64,000 nt of DNA, from contig JAXHVA010000006.1 in assembly GCA_034189035.1 (NCBI GenBank), positions 32,054-96,053 of the forward strand, read 5' to 3'. Below the pieces are notes generated by a model. That model ran no database searches, had not been told where the DNA came from, and worked only from the letters and a program-made list of their open reading frames with translations. Origin of the DNA: JAUXFK01 sp034189035 (lineage in GTDB: Bacteria > Desulfobacterota > UBA8473). The position numbers and the translations under genes are program-made. Below, piece after piece: positions 9,457 through 20,719 of the stretch (position 1 is the stretch's first letter; the number at the start of each line of letters is the position of its first letter).

Positions 9457-12400
9457 GTGAAACTTAAGATTAGGAATCATATTATGTCTACTCGAAAAAA
9501 ATGTAAAGGCATCAATAGAGGTTGGGGATTTTCACTGATATTAGTCTTTATTGCCACTATTTATTGCACTCCTGCTGATGCAAATACTTTTAGAGCTGAT
9601 TCTGTAAGTGTGAGGTTTAATACAAATAAACCTGATAAAGATGTATTCAGAGTTAGTGGAAATTTTGAAGGCATATCTTTTGATGAGCTTGATTCAATAA
9701 CCCTTGAATTTGGTTCCTTCTCAGAAACCGTTCCTTTTAGCAGTTTTTTTAACCTGGGCTCACGGTTCATTTATATAGGTGAGTGGGGCAAATCCGGAAT
9801 TTCCTGGTTAGTTTTTAACACGAAAAAAGCCGCTTTAATGCTGCGACGAGAAGTCTGAACCTTTCTGATCTTACTAATCCTGTTGAGGTTCGCTTGATGG
9901 TTAGTCTGTTTGACGGATGCAAGATGTTGCAGTTTAGGGAGGAAAAACACTGCTGGCGATTCAACAAGTTGAAAGATGAACAGTTGCCTTGCGATAATCC
10001 GCCGGAAATAGTTCAAGTTGGTTCCAGTGTGTTTTCTGATAATGACAACGTCTATTCGACAGGGAGAATGGTAAGGATTGATATACAGAAACATCTGGTG
10101 AATCGGATCTCATCAGCGGCACCATACGGATCACTTCTGCCTCCCAGGGTTATGATTCAGGCTTTCAACCTTTAACGTTTGGTTCTATTTTCTATAATTG
10201 GGACACAACGGGACTTATTCCAGCTTCTGACTATGATGTTGAGGTCACGCTCACGGATAACGCCGGACAAGCAACGACTGATAGCTCCTTAACCATAACC
10301 CTGGCACCAAATCCTCCTGTTATCAATAAATTGGTAAGTGATGTTGATATCAGTATGCCCTCAGTGGGGATTCCAGTTAGAGTTGTTAGAACCTATCTTC
10401 TCGATTCGGGGTTTGACAATTCTCTCGGTTACGGATGGACACATACATATCTTATGCATGTTGTGGAAAGTGCTGATGGAATTGTTAAGGTGTTCAATTC
10501 CGATGGTTCAGGGTCTTTTTTTACGCCAACAGGCGGTGGAGCTTATAACCCTCCGAAAGGCGTCCTTCGAACCCTGACGAAAAATTCGGATGGAACCTTT
10601 CAGTTGAAAGAGAAATTCGGCACCCTATTTTATTTTGATGCTTCGGGAAAACTCGTCAATATCCAAGATAGAAATGGAAATGCATTAACGCTTTATTACT
10701 TAGCCAATGGGCTCTTAGATTATATTGTCGACACTTCCGGGCAAATAACAATGTTTACATATGATGCCAATAACAGAATTCACTCTATTACCGACCCAGC
10801 AGGGCGGTCTGTCACTTACGGATATGATGGAGCTGGCAACCTGATATCTATTACAGATACTGGTGGTTTTGTAACAACATACGTTTACGATGCCGATCAC
10901 AACCTTACAACCGTTACTGATCCTGCTGGAAGACAGACCTTTTTTACCGCAGATGCTGATGACCGGCTGGAAACTGTGTCTGGCACGGGAGGGAATAACA
11001 GTCAGACTTTTGAATATGGTGTGCCAGCGGCTGATAAAATGACTGTTACCGATGCCCTTGGAAATCAGACCATTTTAACCTATAATAACAACGCTTCGGT
11101 AACAGAAGTAGCTGACCCTCTGGGTAATATTACCAGAATGACGTATGATGCTGATCTTAATCTAACCAGCCGTACGGATGCTGCAGGAAATCAAACCAAC
11201 CTTACTTACGACACCCAGGGCAATGTTTTGACTGCCACTGATGCTCAGGGGAACACTTTTACGCTGAATTATGAACCATTATTCAATCAGGTTACCAGCC
11301 TGATTGATGCAAATGGAAATACAACATCTTTTGGATATGATGCAAACGGTAACCTCATTACCAGGAACTATCCCAACGGCAACACAGAAGGCTTTTCCTA
11401 TGACAGCAACGGAAAACTGATCAGCCTGACAGACGCGAATGGCAACTCCACAACCTTTGATTATGATACCAACGGCAATCTGATCACAATGACCTATCCT
11501 GATGGTTCTTCCGAGACATATACTTACGATGCCTTTGGAAACCCCAGCAGTAAGACGGATAGAATGAGCCAAACCATAAATTACTCCTATGATCTTTCAG
11601 ACAGGCTTATTACCAAATCATTTCCTGATGGCTCTTCAGACAGCTTTGCTTACGATGAGGCAGGAAAGCTGATCAGCGCAACAGATGAGAATGGAACGAT
11701 CAATTTTAACTACGATAGCTCAGGCAGGGTTACGCAAACAACTTTTCCAGGTGGAGAGGTCGTTTCTTATGGCTATGATACAGCCAGTAATCGTTCACAG
11801 CTTACGTATCCCGATGGAATGGTATTGGATTACAACTATGATGGATTAAACAGACTTACACAGATCAACAATTCAGGTCAGTTGGTGGCGGCTTATACCT
11901 ATGACCAGCTCAGCAGAGTAATACGCCGGGACCTTCAAAACGGCACCTATTCTACTTACAGCTATGACCAGTCCAGCCGATTGTTGGAGCTAATTAACAG
12001 CAAATCAACGGCAGATGTTATATCCAGCTTTGCTTATACCTATGATAATGTTGGGAACCGATTGACCATGACAACCCTGGATGGTATAACTCAATATACC
12101 TATGATGCTATTCATCAGTTAACCAATGTTATTTATCCGGACGGCTCCACCACATCCTACAACTTTGACTCGTCAGGAAACAGAACCTCTGAAATAGTTG
12201 ATGGTCTGCCTATCGATTACACCACCAATAACCTCAATCAATATACAGATGTTGATGGAGAAACATATACATACGATGCCAATGGAAACATGACCAGCAA
12301 AACGACCCCTTCAGAGACGACAATATATACCTATGACCTTGAAAATCGTGTCATCCAGGTGGATACAAGTACGGAAACTATTACTTACACCTACGATCCT

Positions 12401-13439
12401 TTTGGTCGGAGAATTTCAAAAACAACCAGTTCTGGCACAACCAACTATATCCATGACGGCTTTCGGGTCATTATGGAAAAGGATGATGCAGATATGATTC
12501 AGGCTACATATATTTATGGAATTTGGATTGATGAAGTGCTGATGATGAATAGAGACGGTGGAAGCTACTTCTATAGTCAGGATGGATTGGGAAGTGTAAC
12601 TGATATTACTGATATTTCAGAGAATATTGTTGAGTCTTATTCTTATGACGCCTATGGAACGCTCAGTAATGCGAGTTCTGTAGGCAATCCATATCAATTC
12701 ACCGGAAGGGAATCTGAACCAGAGGTAGGATTACATTATTAACAGAGCAAGGTATTATGATTCGATTCTTGGAAGATTTAGCTCAACTGATCTTATTAGT
12801 TATCTGGGTGGCGTAAATCTGTATGGTTATGTTCTAAATAATCCGATTAATTTGGTTGATCCTCAAGGATTAAACATATTTTATATATCCCAAGGTGCAC
12901 ATCAAGTCTATGGCATTTCAGATATTACATCAAGAACAGGAATAAGATGGTTCGAATTTTTCCCGAGCGGAAACCCATTTCTTAGCGTAGGGGAATGGAG
13001 AGTACAAGAAAAAAGGCCTTGGGGATTGTTGTATAGAGTTCGAATGACTACACCGCAACAGGATAAAGATTTGCTTGATGCTTTTTACAAAGCAACGAAT
13101 ATGAATTATCCATATAGTTGGGATATCGATAATTGCATTACAGTACCATCTCGAATAATTAATGAAGTTTTGAAGGGTGACCCCCAAGAGGGAGGTGGTG
13201 GAAGTGTCTCATCGGGCGATCCAACATTCATCCAAACTTCCAAAACAAAAGGCACACGGGGCATTCATCACAAATCCATATCTGATTCACAAAATTTTTT
13301 GCGGAAATTTCTGTGCCGTATGAATCATCACTTGTACGCGCCAACGTCCCCATATTCGGCCTTACTTATGGGAAAAATTTCCAAGAATACGAGGTGGAAT
13401 ATGGAGAAGGTAGGGAACCATCAGACTGGATCAACATAG
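9457..13439 (+). pseudogene. RHS/YD-repeat surface protein, frameshifted
   Basis: A large RHS-family protein broken by at least three frameshifts. It starts with a signal peptide (hydrophobic residues ~25-41, cut after ADA). The first break is near 9821-9834 in a run of A, the second near 10060-10085. From about 10082 a long frame encodes an Ig-like stretch, a DUF6531-like start (SVGIPVRVVRTY) and then some twenty YD repeats (Y-x-Y-D-x-x-G-N-L motifs) to 12742. A third shift at ~12735 separates this from the RHS core end RARYYDS...GRFSSTD..., NPINLVDPQGL. The polymorphic C-terminal tip (from ~12868) contains YSWDIDNCITVPSRI, reminiscent of permuted papain/NlpC-like folds, but is not firmly assignable. 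No immunity gene is evident. Such proteins are normally secreted or surface toxins. Confidence 0.85.
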
Positions 13440-15734
13440 CAACATCCACAATTCCCCAGACTAAGAAAGTTACGCCTGCAGACATGGACGATTCAACTGA
13501 TTTAACAATTCAGGGCAATTTGACCACCTGGGATACCGGTCTCAAGAATTATCTGTACCTCCCTTCACATCCCAAAGACCATCCCATCAACCTGAAGGGG
13601 GCATACACTATAAGGCTTGTTGTTACAGGGAAGGATGGTTCAACGGTTGAAGACAGGGTAACTGTCGACGTGGCGAATGTGATCCCCAACGCCTGGGGCG
13701 GGAGCGTAAAGAGTAAGGATGGACGAGTCGTTCTCACTGTGACGGAGCAAGCGATTATGGATTCGTTCCGATTGATACTGATTGAAGCTAACAATGACCA
13801 AGTTGATTCGCCATCTGAACGGCAGGTCATCGGAAATATTTATGAAGTCAGAGAACCAGACGAGCAATTCACAAAAGAGGCTTTGTTACAGATAGCCTAT
13901 CACAAAGATGAGATCAGCATCGCAAATCAAAACCAACTAGGAATTTATGGATTCAATTCAAAAACAAAAGAATGGGAATATATTGATTCGAAAAGAGATG
14001 AAAATGAAAACACCGTAATTGCCAAGGTGCGAAAGCTTCACTCGCACTCACTATGCATTGATGACGAGTGACATCACCGGTGAAGGGTCTGTTGTTTTAG
14101 AAAATACATTACAAGAAAGATCGCACATGCAGCCGGTCAGCTTAGTTTCATCCAACGGCCACTATCTTGCAAGAAATACATTTGAAGAGGGTTTAGCTGA
14201 ATGGTCAAACCGTGATAATGAAGTGGGTGCCACCGTCACACTTGACAATTCAGCTACATTCGACAAAACCCATGCGGCAAAGATTACCAATACCCATGTG
14301 GGAGGCAATTTCGCGGTCAATGTGATAACAATGCCTTTTGATGCAAAAGAATATCCATTGGTTCAGTTCGATTACCATATTCCGTCAGACGTAAAGACCA
14401 ACTTCTTGGTAAAGGTCTCCGGTCGTTGGTATAACATCGGCTTTACTGATGATCCGAAAGAGTTAAAGGATAAAAGGGTCAACATCGCCCACATCGGTGA
14501 TATCAAAGATGTTATGGCAGATGACAAGTGGCATACGGCGCGGTTTAACCTGTATGACATGCTGAGAACAAAGACCGGCAACACCATAGTGGAATAGATG
14601 ATCATGGCTCACTGGGATGTCGGAGGCTATATGAAACTCCAATTCGGGAAGAATGCAAAAGATGCCTTCTATTATATCGATAATTTTACCATCAGCAGGG
14701 AGGTGTTCGCAGGTCTTAAAATCGACAGTGAAGCCATTCTCATCGACAACTTCAATCAAAAGAAAGAAACCAATGCACTCGGAAGAGGCGTAACAACCTT
14801 TATGAACTCAATTGGCGGAAGCCTGAAGAAAGCCTTCAATAGTGATGATGCCGGCGGGAAAGGTCACTCCCTTGAGCTTTCTTATGACGTATCTCAGACT
14901 GACAGCTACGCTGGATATATAAGCCCTCTGCAAGGTCTTGACCTTCGAGGATATTACGCCTTAACTTTCTTCGTAAAAGGGAAAAAGGATAACAACCTTT
15001 TCGTCGGACTGAAAGATCGGTCAGGCCATGAAAGCAAAGTGATGTTAAGTCACTATCTGCCGGAGAACATCACAACAACCTGGCAAAAAGTCACAATTCC
15101 ACTCGTCGCCTTTACCGATGTAAAGGATTGGGGAACGCTTGAGAACCTCAGTTTGTCATTCAAAAATAATCTGAATGACAAAGGCACGCTCTTAGTTGAT
15201 AACATTGAATTCAAGAAGGGAATAAAAGCGTTTATGGTTGATAACTTTGAGAACTCCAGTGAGCGAAACTTCCTTAGAGGAAGGCAGACGACATTTGCCA
15301 GTGGTGCTGCTGCGATTAATGGACAGTACACGAAAGGTTCTCCCAATGGAATATATCGCTTATCCTACGGAGGCAATATTGGTACTATTAATGCTTACGC
15401 CAGCGAGTTAAAATCCTATGCAGGGTGGACCACAGTGCTTGGCGGCATCTATTGTTCAGAGTGTGGCTCCCTGTCCTTCCGCTTCAGGGGAGCCGAAGGA
15501 GGAGAAAATTTCAATATATATCTTGACGACGGAAATTTCCGTTGGGGTGTAGATATAGAAAAATACACCAAGGTGACGACTTCCTGGCAAAAGGTTAGCA
15601 TCCCAATAAATGAGTTTTCAGACTATGGTGTAGACATCACACACCTGGCAGAATTGAAGGTCGTGTTTGAAGGTGTAAAGATGTCAGGAACCATCTACCT
15701 GGATAATATACGTTTTGGAGCAACAGCCCACTAA
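13286..15734 (+). pseudogene. Secreted carbohydrate-binding (CIA30/CBM11-like) protein, broken
   Basis: A surface polysaccharide-associated protein in pieces. Frame 1 (open from 13286, usable GTG 13313) gives VPYESSLVRANVPIFG, a module I associate with large extracellular bacterial proteins, and an Ig-like repeat. The frame shifts near 14045. A second frame carries beta-sandwich modules of CIA30/CBM11 type, seen three times as (W/N)xxFEEGL...W, 'WHTARFNLYDML', 'TWQKVTIPLVAF' and 'SWQKVSIPINEF', with 'DNIEF/DNIRF' ends. An in-frame TAG at 14595-14597 interrupts it; the same frame continues to 15734. The stop overlaps the next gene's ATG by one base. No signal peptide survives at the 5' end. 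It probably bound the glucan made or trimmed by the downstream GH17/GT2 genes. Confidence 0.65.
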
Positions 15735-16620
15735 TGAGAACGCTGTTTGTTGTTTTTCTTTTGCTAACATTTCTTCCTGGCTGTTCGGACTCTAAAGCGA
15801 AACCACATGCAGAAATACCCTTTTCATCACCTGCGGTGGCATACCAGCCACGGGGTTACACTCCCGGTTGTTACCCAGTGGGACTTCAGAAGCGCAGGTT
15901 AGAAACGACCTTCACTTGTTGCAAAAAAGCGGGTTTCGCAGCCTTGTAACATATGGCGCAGACAGCATTCTTGGCACCATACCACAGCTTGTACGAAAGG
16001 AGGGTTTTGACGGCATTGTAATCATGGGCATTTGGGACATTTTTTCCAGGGAGGAGTGGACTAATGCCTTGGCACAAAGCCCGTATGTGGATGGTTACTG
16101 CCTGGGAAATGAGGGGTTGGGTGTTCGTTATAACCAGAAAGAATTGGCCGTCAGAATGAAGGAATTGAGGCGAGTAACCGGACTGCCGGTGACAACTTCG
16201 GAGCCTATTGACAGTTATATCGAGGGGCCCTATCGGGACTGGTTACTTACTGTCCCGGATTGGCTCTTCCCGTTAGCCCATCCGGTTTGGGCGGAGGAAT
16301 TGGAGGCTCAGGAGGCCGTCAATTGGCTCATAACCCGCCATTATTTCTTGGTACCTCTTCAGGTCGCAGAGTAATAATTAAGGAAGCAGGCTTCCCAAGT
16401 GCTGGGTTGAAAGGGTGTAGCGAGGAGAGCCAGCGCTTTTTTTTTTGACCTGCTTGAAAAAACAGGGGTGTCTTTTTTTTATTTCGAGGCATTTGACCAG
16501 CCTTGGAAAAAGACCACACAAAAACACCATGAAATTGAGGCCCACTGGGGGCTGTTTGATGCACAGGGTATGCCAAAAGAGGTAATTCCTTGGCTGATGA
16601 CGCACAGACTAAAAAAATGA
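15734..16620 (+). pseudogene. GH17-like beta-1,3-glucanase lipoprotein, frameshifted
   Basis: Remnant of a lipoprotein (signal LLTFLPGC, lipobox Cys17) in the glycoside hydrolase 17 clan, resembling the GH17 proteins coupled to GT2 glucan synthases. The motif YQPRGYTPG precedes a first frameshift near 15893. The main part (RNDLHLLQKSGFRSLVTYG, GIWDIFSREEW, DGYCLGNEGLG with the acid/base Glu in NEG) runs to ~16345. A second shift separates VIIKEAGFPSAG, whose Glu matches the family nucleophile region. A third lies in a run of ten T near 16437-16447; the end (FFYFEAFDQPWK, HWGLFDAQG) reaches TGA 16618-16620. Three separate indels make a functional product unlikely, unless the assembly has errors. 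Confidence 0.75.
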
Positions 16621-17306
16621 AGCACATATTTGTGGCAACAATCTTTTTTATATTACTCCTGTTTTTTTCAGGCCAGCAAGCCAACGCTACCAGTGGGAGT
16701 GTAATTAGTGGCGGGGCGGTCAGCAATGGCGTGGCTGAAGAAACCGGCTTCAGAGAGTGTGTTGAACTCAATGGATCTGATGGGCTACTCTATGGTCGAC
16801 CGAACCATAAATCAGTTCAAATGATCACCGCGTATGCGCCTGGAATAGATAAAGGCCATCTGACCCTCCGAGAACTGGCAACCAAGGATGCTGGTTATTT
16901 ACTTTTACTCAGCGCGCCTGATTCCTTACAGGAAAGTGTTGGCCGTGTCACCATCTATCTTAAGCATCACAATCAGCACCTGGCCCTTTATGAGTATGAG
17001 GAGGAAGAATGGCATTACCGGCGGCCGTATTTAATTCAACAAGTGGCTGAAGGTGTTGATGGGATTGGTCCACAAAATATAATGGCCTTCACCATGAAGG
17101 GGTTAGGGCTATTTTGGCTTGCCGAAAAAAATTTTTCCGAGCTATCAATTTCAACAGAAGTTCCACACGCTATATCCGCTAGCCTGCTTCTGGGCGGGGG
17201 TATCTTTCGCGGCATATTGCCCTGGATATGGGCATTCCTGCTTCTTTTCCTTGCCAGGACAATATCTCGTCGGATATATAAATCCGAGAGTTCGACCTGG
17301 GAATAA
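16617..17306 (+). CDS. Secreted membrane-anchored protein of unknown function
   Basis: A 229-residue protein I do not recognise. I chose ATG 16617, which overlaps the GH17 stop by ATGA and opens with a signal peptide (MKHIFVATIFFILLLFFSGQ, cleavage likely after ANA). A second hydrophobic segment near the C terminus (ISASLLLGGGIFRGILPWIWAFLLLFLA), ending in basic residues, looks like a membrane anchor. The central part is soluble and beta-rich. It lies between a GH17 relic and a GT2 relic, 2 bp before the latter, so it was probably an accessory of the same glucan-synthesis cluster. It is the only gene of that cluster whose frame is intact. Confidence 0.55.
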   Translation: MKHIFVATIFFILLLFFSGQQANATSGSVISGGAVSNGVAEETGFRECVELNGSDGLLYGRPNHKSVQMITAYAPGIDKGHLTLRELATKDAGYLLLLSAPDSLQESVGRVTIYLKHHNQHLALYEYEEEEWHYRRPYLIQQVAEGVDGIGPQNIMAFTMKGLGLFWLAEKNFSELSISTEVPHAISASLLLGGGIFRGILPWIWAFLLLFLARTISRRIYKSESSTWE

Positions 17307-17308
17307 AC

Positions 17309-18828
17309 ATGGCACCAGCTGCAATTATCCTTTTCACGGCGCAATGTCTCTTGTTAGGGTTTTTCTCATTCTTTGGGTTCTTTAATTACCTTTACGGAAT
17401 TGCCAGCCTATGGCGGTCTGTCTTGCCACGAACGCAAACCTCGGGAAAAAAAATTGCAGTAGTTATCGTCTCATTCAATGAACGGTATGTCCTGGAAGAT
17501 ACAATACGGGCCTGCGATGAATTGTCATACCCGAATAAGCTCATAATTCTGGCCGATGACTCTTCAGATACTGAATTAGTGGAGAAGCTGAGGTCTCTTG
17601 CCATTTCACGTGGATGTAGTAAGGTCACCAATCATGGACTTTACCAAGAAATAACCCAACCCAATTCCCCTCCAAAACGAGAGCCCATCGAAATATGGGA
17701 ATCACCAAACTTTGTATTTTTCCATAGACCGTTGAATGTCGGATTCAAGGGTGGAAGCCTTGAGAAGGTGGGGCAATATCTCGCAAGCCGAAACATTGAG
17801 TACATGTATTTACTCGATGCAGACTGGCATCCCCAGAAAGATGCACTGGAAAGGACATTAGAGGTTCTGGAAGCAGAAGAACGCACTGCTTTCGTTCAAA
17901 CAAAAAGAATATCATCTCCCAACAGAATGACCCTCTTTCAAAAATATGTATCGCTTATAGAAGAGGCCTGCTACTACGTTGATTTTGTTGGGCGACAGGT
18001 ACTGGGTCACCCTATACTTTTCTCAGGTTGTTGCACGCTGTTTCGATTAGATGCAGTCAATAAAGTTGGAGGATTCACGCCAGGGCATCTGACCGAAGAC
18101 CTTGATCTCACAAATCGCCTTTGGTTAGAGGGTTGGAAGGGGGTTTACACGGGTGATGTGATCAACTACGGTGAGGTTGCCGTTTTTCTATGATCAGACA
18201 GCAGGAGCGATGGGCTGCGGGCTCATCAAGGGCTTTCAGGGAGTACTTACGGCTTATTCTCAAGACGAGCCAATTCAATTGGATGCAAAAGCTGTCCGCT
18301 GTACGGCAAAATGCATATTTCACGACCACATTAATGACTGGAATGGCCATATTGGTTGGAATGACTACAGTATGGTGGATCGCTTTCGCTTGGAATTCAT
18401 ATGCGGTTGAATGCTATCTGCTCCTTATAGGCACATTCAGGGTACCGCTTGTTGTACTGCTTTACTTATGTATTTTATCCAACTTTGTTGAACCGTTGAT
18501 AATGATATTTTTTAAGAAGAGGAACTATCGTGATCTCTTTTATTTGCCCATGATGGTTTGGTACGCGTGGAGTGTTCTGCCTACATACGTTATTGGAAAT
18601 TTAAAGGGATTATTTGGAGTGAAACTCGATTGGTTCCGCACGCCAAAGTATGTTCGAGGTAGTGTCGGCAATCTACCCCGAATGCCTCTTTCTATACGCG
18701 CTTTAAATTTGTGTGTATGTATCTCTCTATTATACTTCTATTTTAGCCAAGGCTGGTTTTTCGGATGGCTAGATGAATTTGCCCTGATTCTAATACCAGC
18801 TTTCTTACTCGCATCGTTTAAGCGCTGA
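17309..18828 (+). pseudogene. GT2 processive glucan synthase, frameshifted
   Basis: A family 2 membrane glycosyltransferase of the cellulose/beta-glucan synthase type, split by two closely spaced frameshifts near 18175-18195. The N part has a membrane segment, VIVSFNERYVLEDTI, the UDP-binding DDSSD, the DxD site LLDADWHP, and the acceptor-side TEDLDLTNRL. After the breaks come the product-binding RQQERW (Q-x-x-RW) and four or five C-terminal membrane helices ending in FLLASFKR. All catalytic motifs are therefore present but out of frame. Joined length is about 500 residues, normal for the family. With the GH17 relic this recalls bacterial beta-1,3/1,6-glucan loci, but the polymer is not determinable from sequence. 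Confidence 0.85.
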
Positions 18829-18863
18829 CGAGTCAAACACAAAATGCAGCTAAACTGAACCAC

Positions 18864-18882
18864 TACCGACTATAAGTCGGTA
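18864..18882 (+). repeat. IS200-type subterminal hairpin
   Basis: A perfect 8-bp inverted repeat, TACCGACT-ATA-AGTCGGTA, lies 28 bases beyond the tnpA stop codon. IS200/IS605 elements carry such hairpins near their ends as recognition sites for the Y1 transposase. The matching hairpin for the other end was not found, because that end is truncated. Confidence 0.6.
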
Positions 18883-18909
18883 AGTTAAATATCTGACTGG
18901 AAGTAGGGA

Positions 18910-19229
18910 TCACTCTAAAGAGATGTTCTCAGCATAGTCCTTCTTGTGGGCATCAACATGATTATTGATATATGCTTCGATCATTTCATCTGTCACATTC
19001 CCACTTGTTACGCTGAAATATCCTCTGCCCCAGAAATGCCGACCCCAATATCTCTTACGGAGTTCTGGAAACTCCTGCTGTACTTTCCTGGAACTTCTTC
19101 CTTTTATAACCTTCACAAAATCGCTTTCACAAACATGAGGCAGAATTGAGACGAAAATATGTACATAATCGGACGAAACTACAACACTAACAATACAGAA
19201 AGAACCCCCATTCTCACATGCACGGTGGT
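18910..19229 (-). pseudogene. IS200-family transposase TnpA, 5'-truncated
   Basis: The last ~105 residues of an IS200-type Y1 transposase read on the minus strand to TGA at 18910-18912. Family landmarks are the HUH-like SSDYVHIFVS (normally DHVH), then VKVIKGRSSRKVQQEFPELRKRYWGRHFWGRGYFSVTSGNVTDE with the usual WGRHFWARGYF core. The amino-terminal ~30 residues are missing, cut off at the 57-bp phosphoesterase repeat (19230). The catalytic tyrosine region near the C terminus (EMIEAYI) remains, but without the start the gene is dead. Confidence 0.8.
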
Positions 19230-19286
19230 CGGAATGAACCGGTCTTTGTAAACAGCCTCTCTCTGTTCATTGTTGGAAGATAATCA
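19230..19286 (+). repeat. 57-bp direct repeat, copy 2
   Basis: Copy of 7456-7512 with two substitutions. It still encodes RNEPVFVNSLSLFIVGR-stop, the phosphoesterase C terminus with R changed to S and one silent change. This is a relic of a phosphoesterase gene that once ran into the convergent acyl-CoA synthetase gene, overlapping its stop codon. Confidence 0.9.
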
Positions 19287-20663
19287 TTTCTTTACGATTT
19301 TCGTGTATCGCCACATGTGTGCAAAAGCCTGGGCAGCCAACTCGGGATAATACACGAACGGAATCCGATGTTCGGCCAGGAGATCCTGGCAGGCATTCAC
19401 ATCCTCTTTGGGTCCAAATACTGAAAAAAAGACGGGTTTGGTTCGGCGCTTTTGAATCACCTCTACAAGGGGGAGAAAGGGGGCGGCCCCAAGGGTGGCA
19501 AAGGAAATGACTATGACCCCGTGGACGCCGTCATCATCCATGAGAGCCCGGAGAATTTCTAAGCAGGTCGCCTCAAAACCGTGGGCCGTCATGTCCGGAT
19601 AGATGTCAATGGGGTTTTGCCTTTTATATGGAGTTGCTATGACCTTGGAAAGCTTCTTGTGGGTTTCCTCTGTAAAACTGGCCATCTGGAGCCCGGCTTC
19701 AATGGCCTTATCAACGCACATTACCGCCTGAGCACCACTGTATGTGACCAAAGCAATTCGATTGCCCTTGGGCAGGGGCATCCAGTCAAACCCCATAAGG
19801 GTTCCGACGAATTCTTCGGTTCCACCCATGAGCAGGACCCCGGCTTGTCGTAAGGCACCAATGAGGATCGCATCGTCCACTGCAAGGCTGGCCGTATGCG
19901 AGGCCATGGCATGTGCGCCTTCAAAAGAGCGTCCTCCCTTAAGCATCAGAACAGGCTTATGTTTGACGGTATTTCTGGCTGTCTCCAAGAATCGTCGGCC
20001 ATCTCGAATGTCTTCCAGGTACAACCCTACAGTACGGGTCTGCTCATCTTCCATGAAATAGGGCAGGACATCGGATTCGTCCACGTCCACCTTGTTGCCC
20101 AGACCTACACCTTTGGAGATGTGAAGCCCAATGGAGCTTATGTGCATTAAAAGACCACCAACGAAGACACCGGATTGGGCAGCAAATCCGATAGACCCTG
20201 GCTTGAGCATCTGTTCAGTAGCAAAATAAGAGGTGGTCAATCCTGTGGCCGTGTTGATTACACCAAGCGTATTGGGCCCGAAGCCCCGCATTTTTGAGGA
20301 TTGCAAAATGGTACGCACTTCCTCCTGATACTGCCTTCCCTGAGGCCCTGCCTCGGCAAAACCTTCAGAGGCAATAACAACACCTTTGACGTCTTTGCGA
20401 GAGCAGTCTATCAGAGCTTGCGGAACAGCCTTGGGTGGGATGAGCAAAACCGCAAGATCAATGCAAAAGGGAACATCTTCGAGTTTAAGGTATAGAGGAA
20501 TTCCATGAATCTCCCCTCCTTGGGGATTTATTCCCGCCACGTTCCCTTCAAAGATCGAGCTTTTCAGTACTTCAATGAGCATTGCCCCGGGCTTGAATGG
20601 GTCCCGGGAGGCCCCGATCACGACAATTCCTTTGCTCTCCATTATATCGCTTACAGAATGCAT
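19284..20663 (-). CDS. ADP-forming acyl-CoA synthetase alpha-type subunit
   Basis: A 459-residue protein of the NDP-forming acyl-CoA synthetase (AcdA/PAT-like) superfamily, which interconverts acyl-CoA plus ADP/Pi and acid plus ATP. Domains: CoA-binding Rossmann domain with VVIGASRDPFKPG (~15-27) and GINPQGGEIHGIPLY; a succinyl-CoA-ligase-like domain with GFGPNTLGVINT, IGFAAQSG and the phospho-histidine loop SHTASLAVDD; and a third flavodoxin-like domain. The ATP-grasp (beta) half is absent and no beta gene is adjacent, so it must pair with a distant subunit or act differently. Start: ATG 20663, with AAAGGAGG seven bases upstream, rather than the longer frame. It is the last gene of the minus-strand mannose operon; a role in ATP-yielding acetate formation is possible. 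Confidence 0.85.
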   Translation of the reverse strand: MHSVSDIMESKGIVVIGASRDPFKPGAMLIEVLKSSIFEGNVAGINPQGGEIHGIPLYLKLEDVPFCIDLAVLLIPPKAVPQALIDCSRKDVKGVVIASEGFAEAGPQGRQYQEEVRTILQSSKMRGFGPNTLGVINTATGLTTSYFATEQMLKPGSIGFAAQSGVFVGGLLMHISSIGLHISKGVGLGNKVDVDESDVLPYFMEDEQTRTVGLYLEDIRDGRRFLETARNTVKHKPVLMLKGGRSFEGAHAMASHTASLAVDDAILIGALRQAGVLLMGGTEEFVGTLMGFDWMPLPKGNRIALVTYSGAQAVMCVDKAIEAGLQMASFTEETHKKLSKVIATPYKRQNPIDIYPDMTAHGFEATCLEILRALMDDDGVHGVIVISFATLGAAPFLPLVEVIQKRRTKPVFFSVFGPKEDVNACQDLLAEHRIPFVYYPELAAQAFAHMWRYTKIVKK

Positions 20664-20719
20664 CGAACCTCCTTTATGCAAGGCTTTTGATAAGATGAAT
20701 TGAGATTTAAAAACAGCCC

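Noticed and set aside
11279..11572. 97-codon minus-strand ORF in the RHS gene
   Set aside because: It is a shadow of the repetitive YD-repeat coding sequence; repeats keep alternative frames open.
14595..14597. In-frame TAG as pyrrolysine codon
   Set aside because: No pyl genes are visible and the host gene is a carbohydrate-binding protein already broken by a frameshift; a nonsense mutation is simpler.
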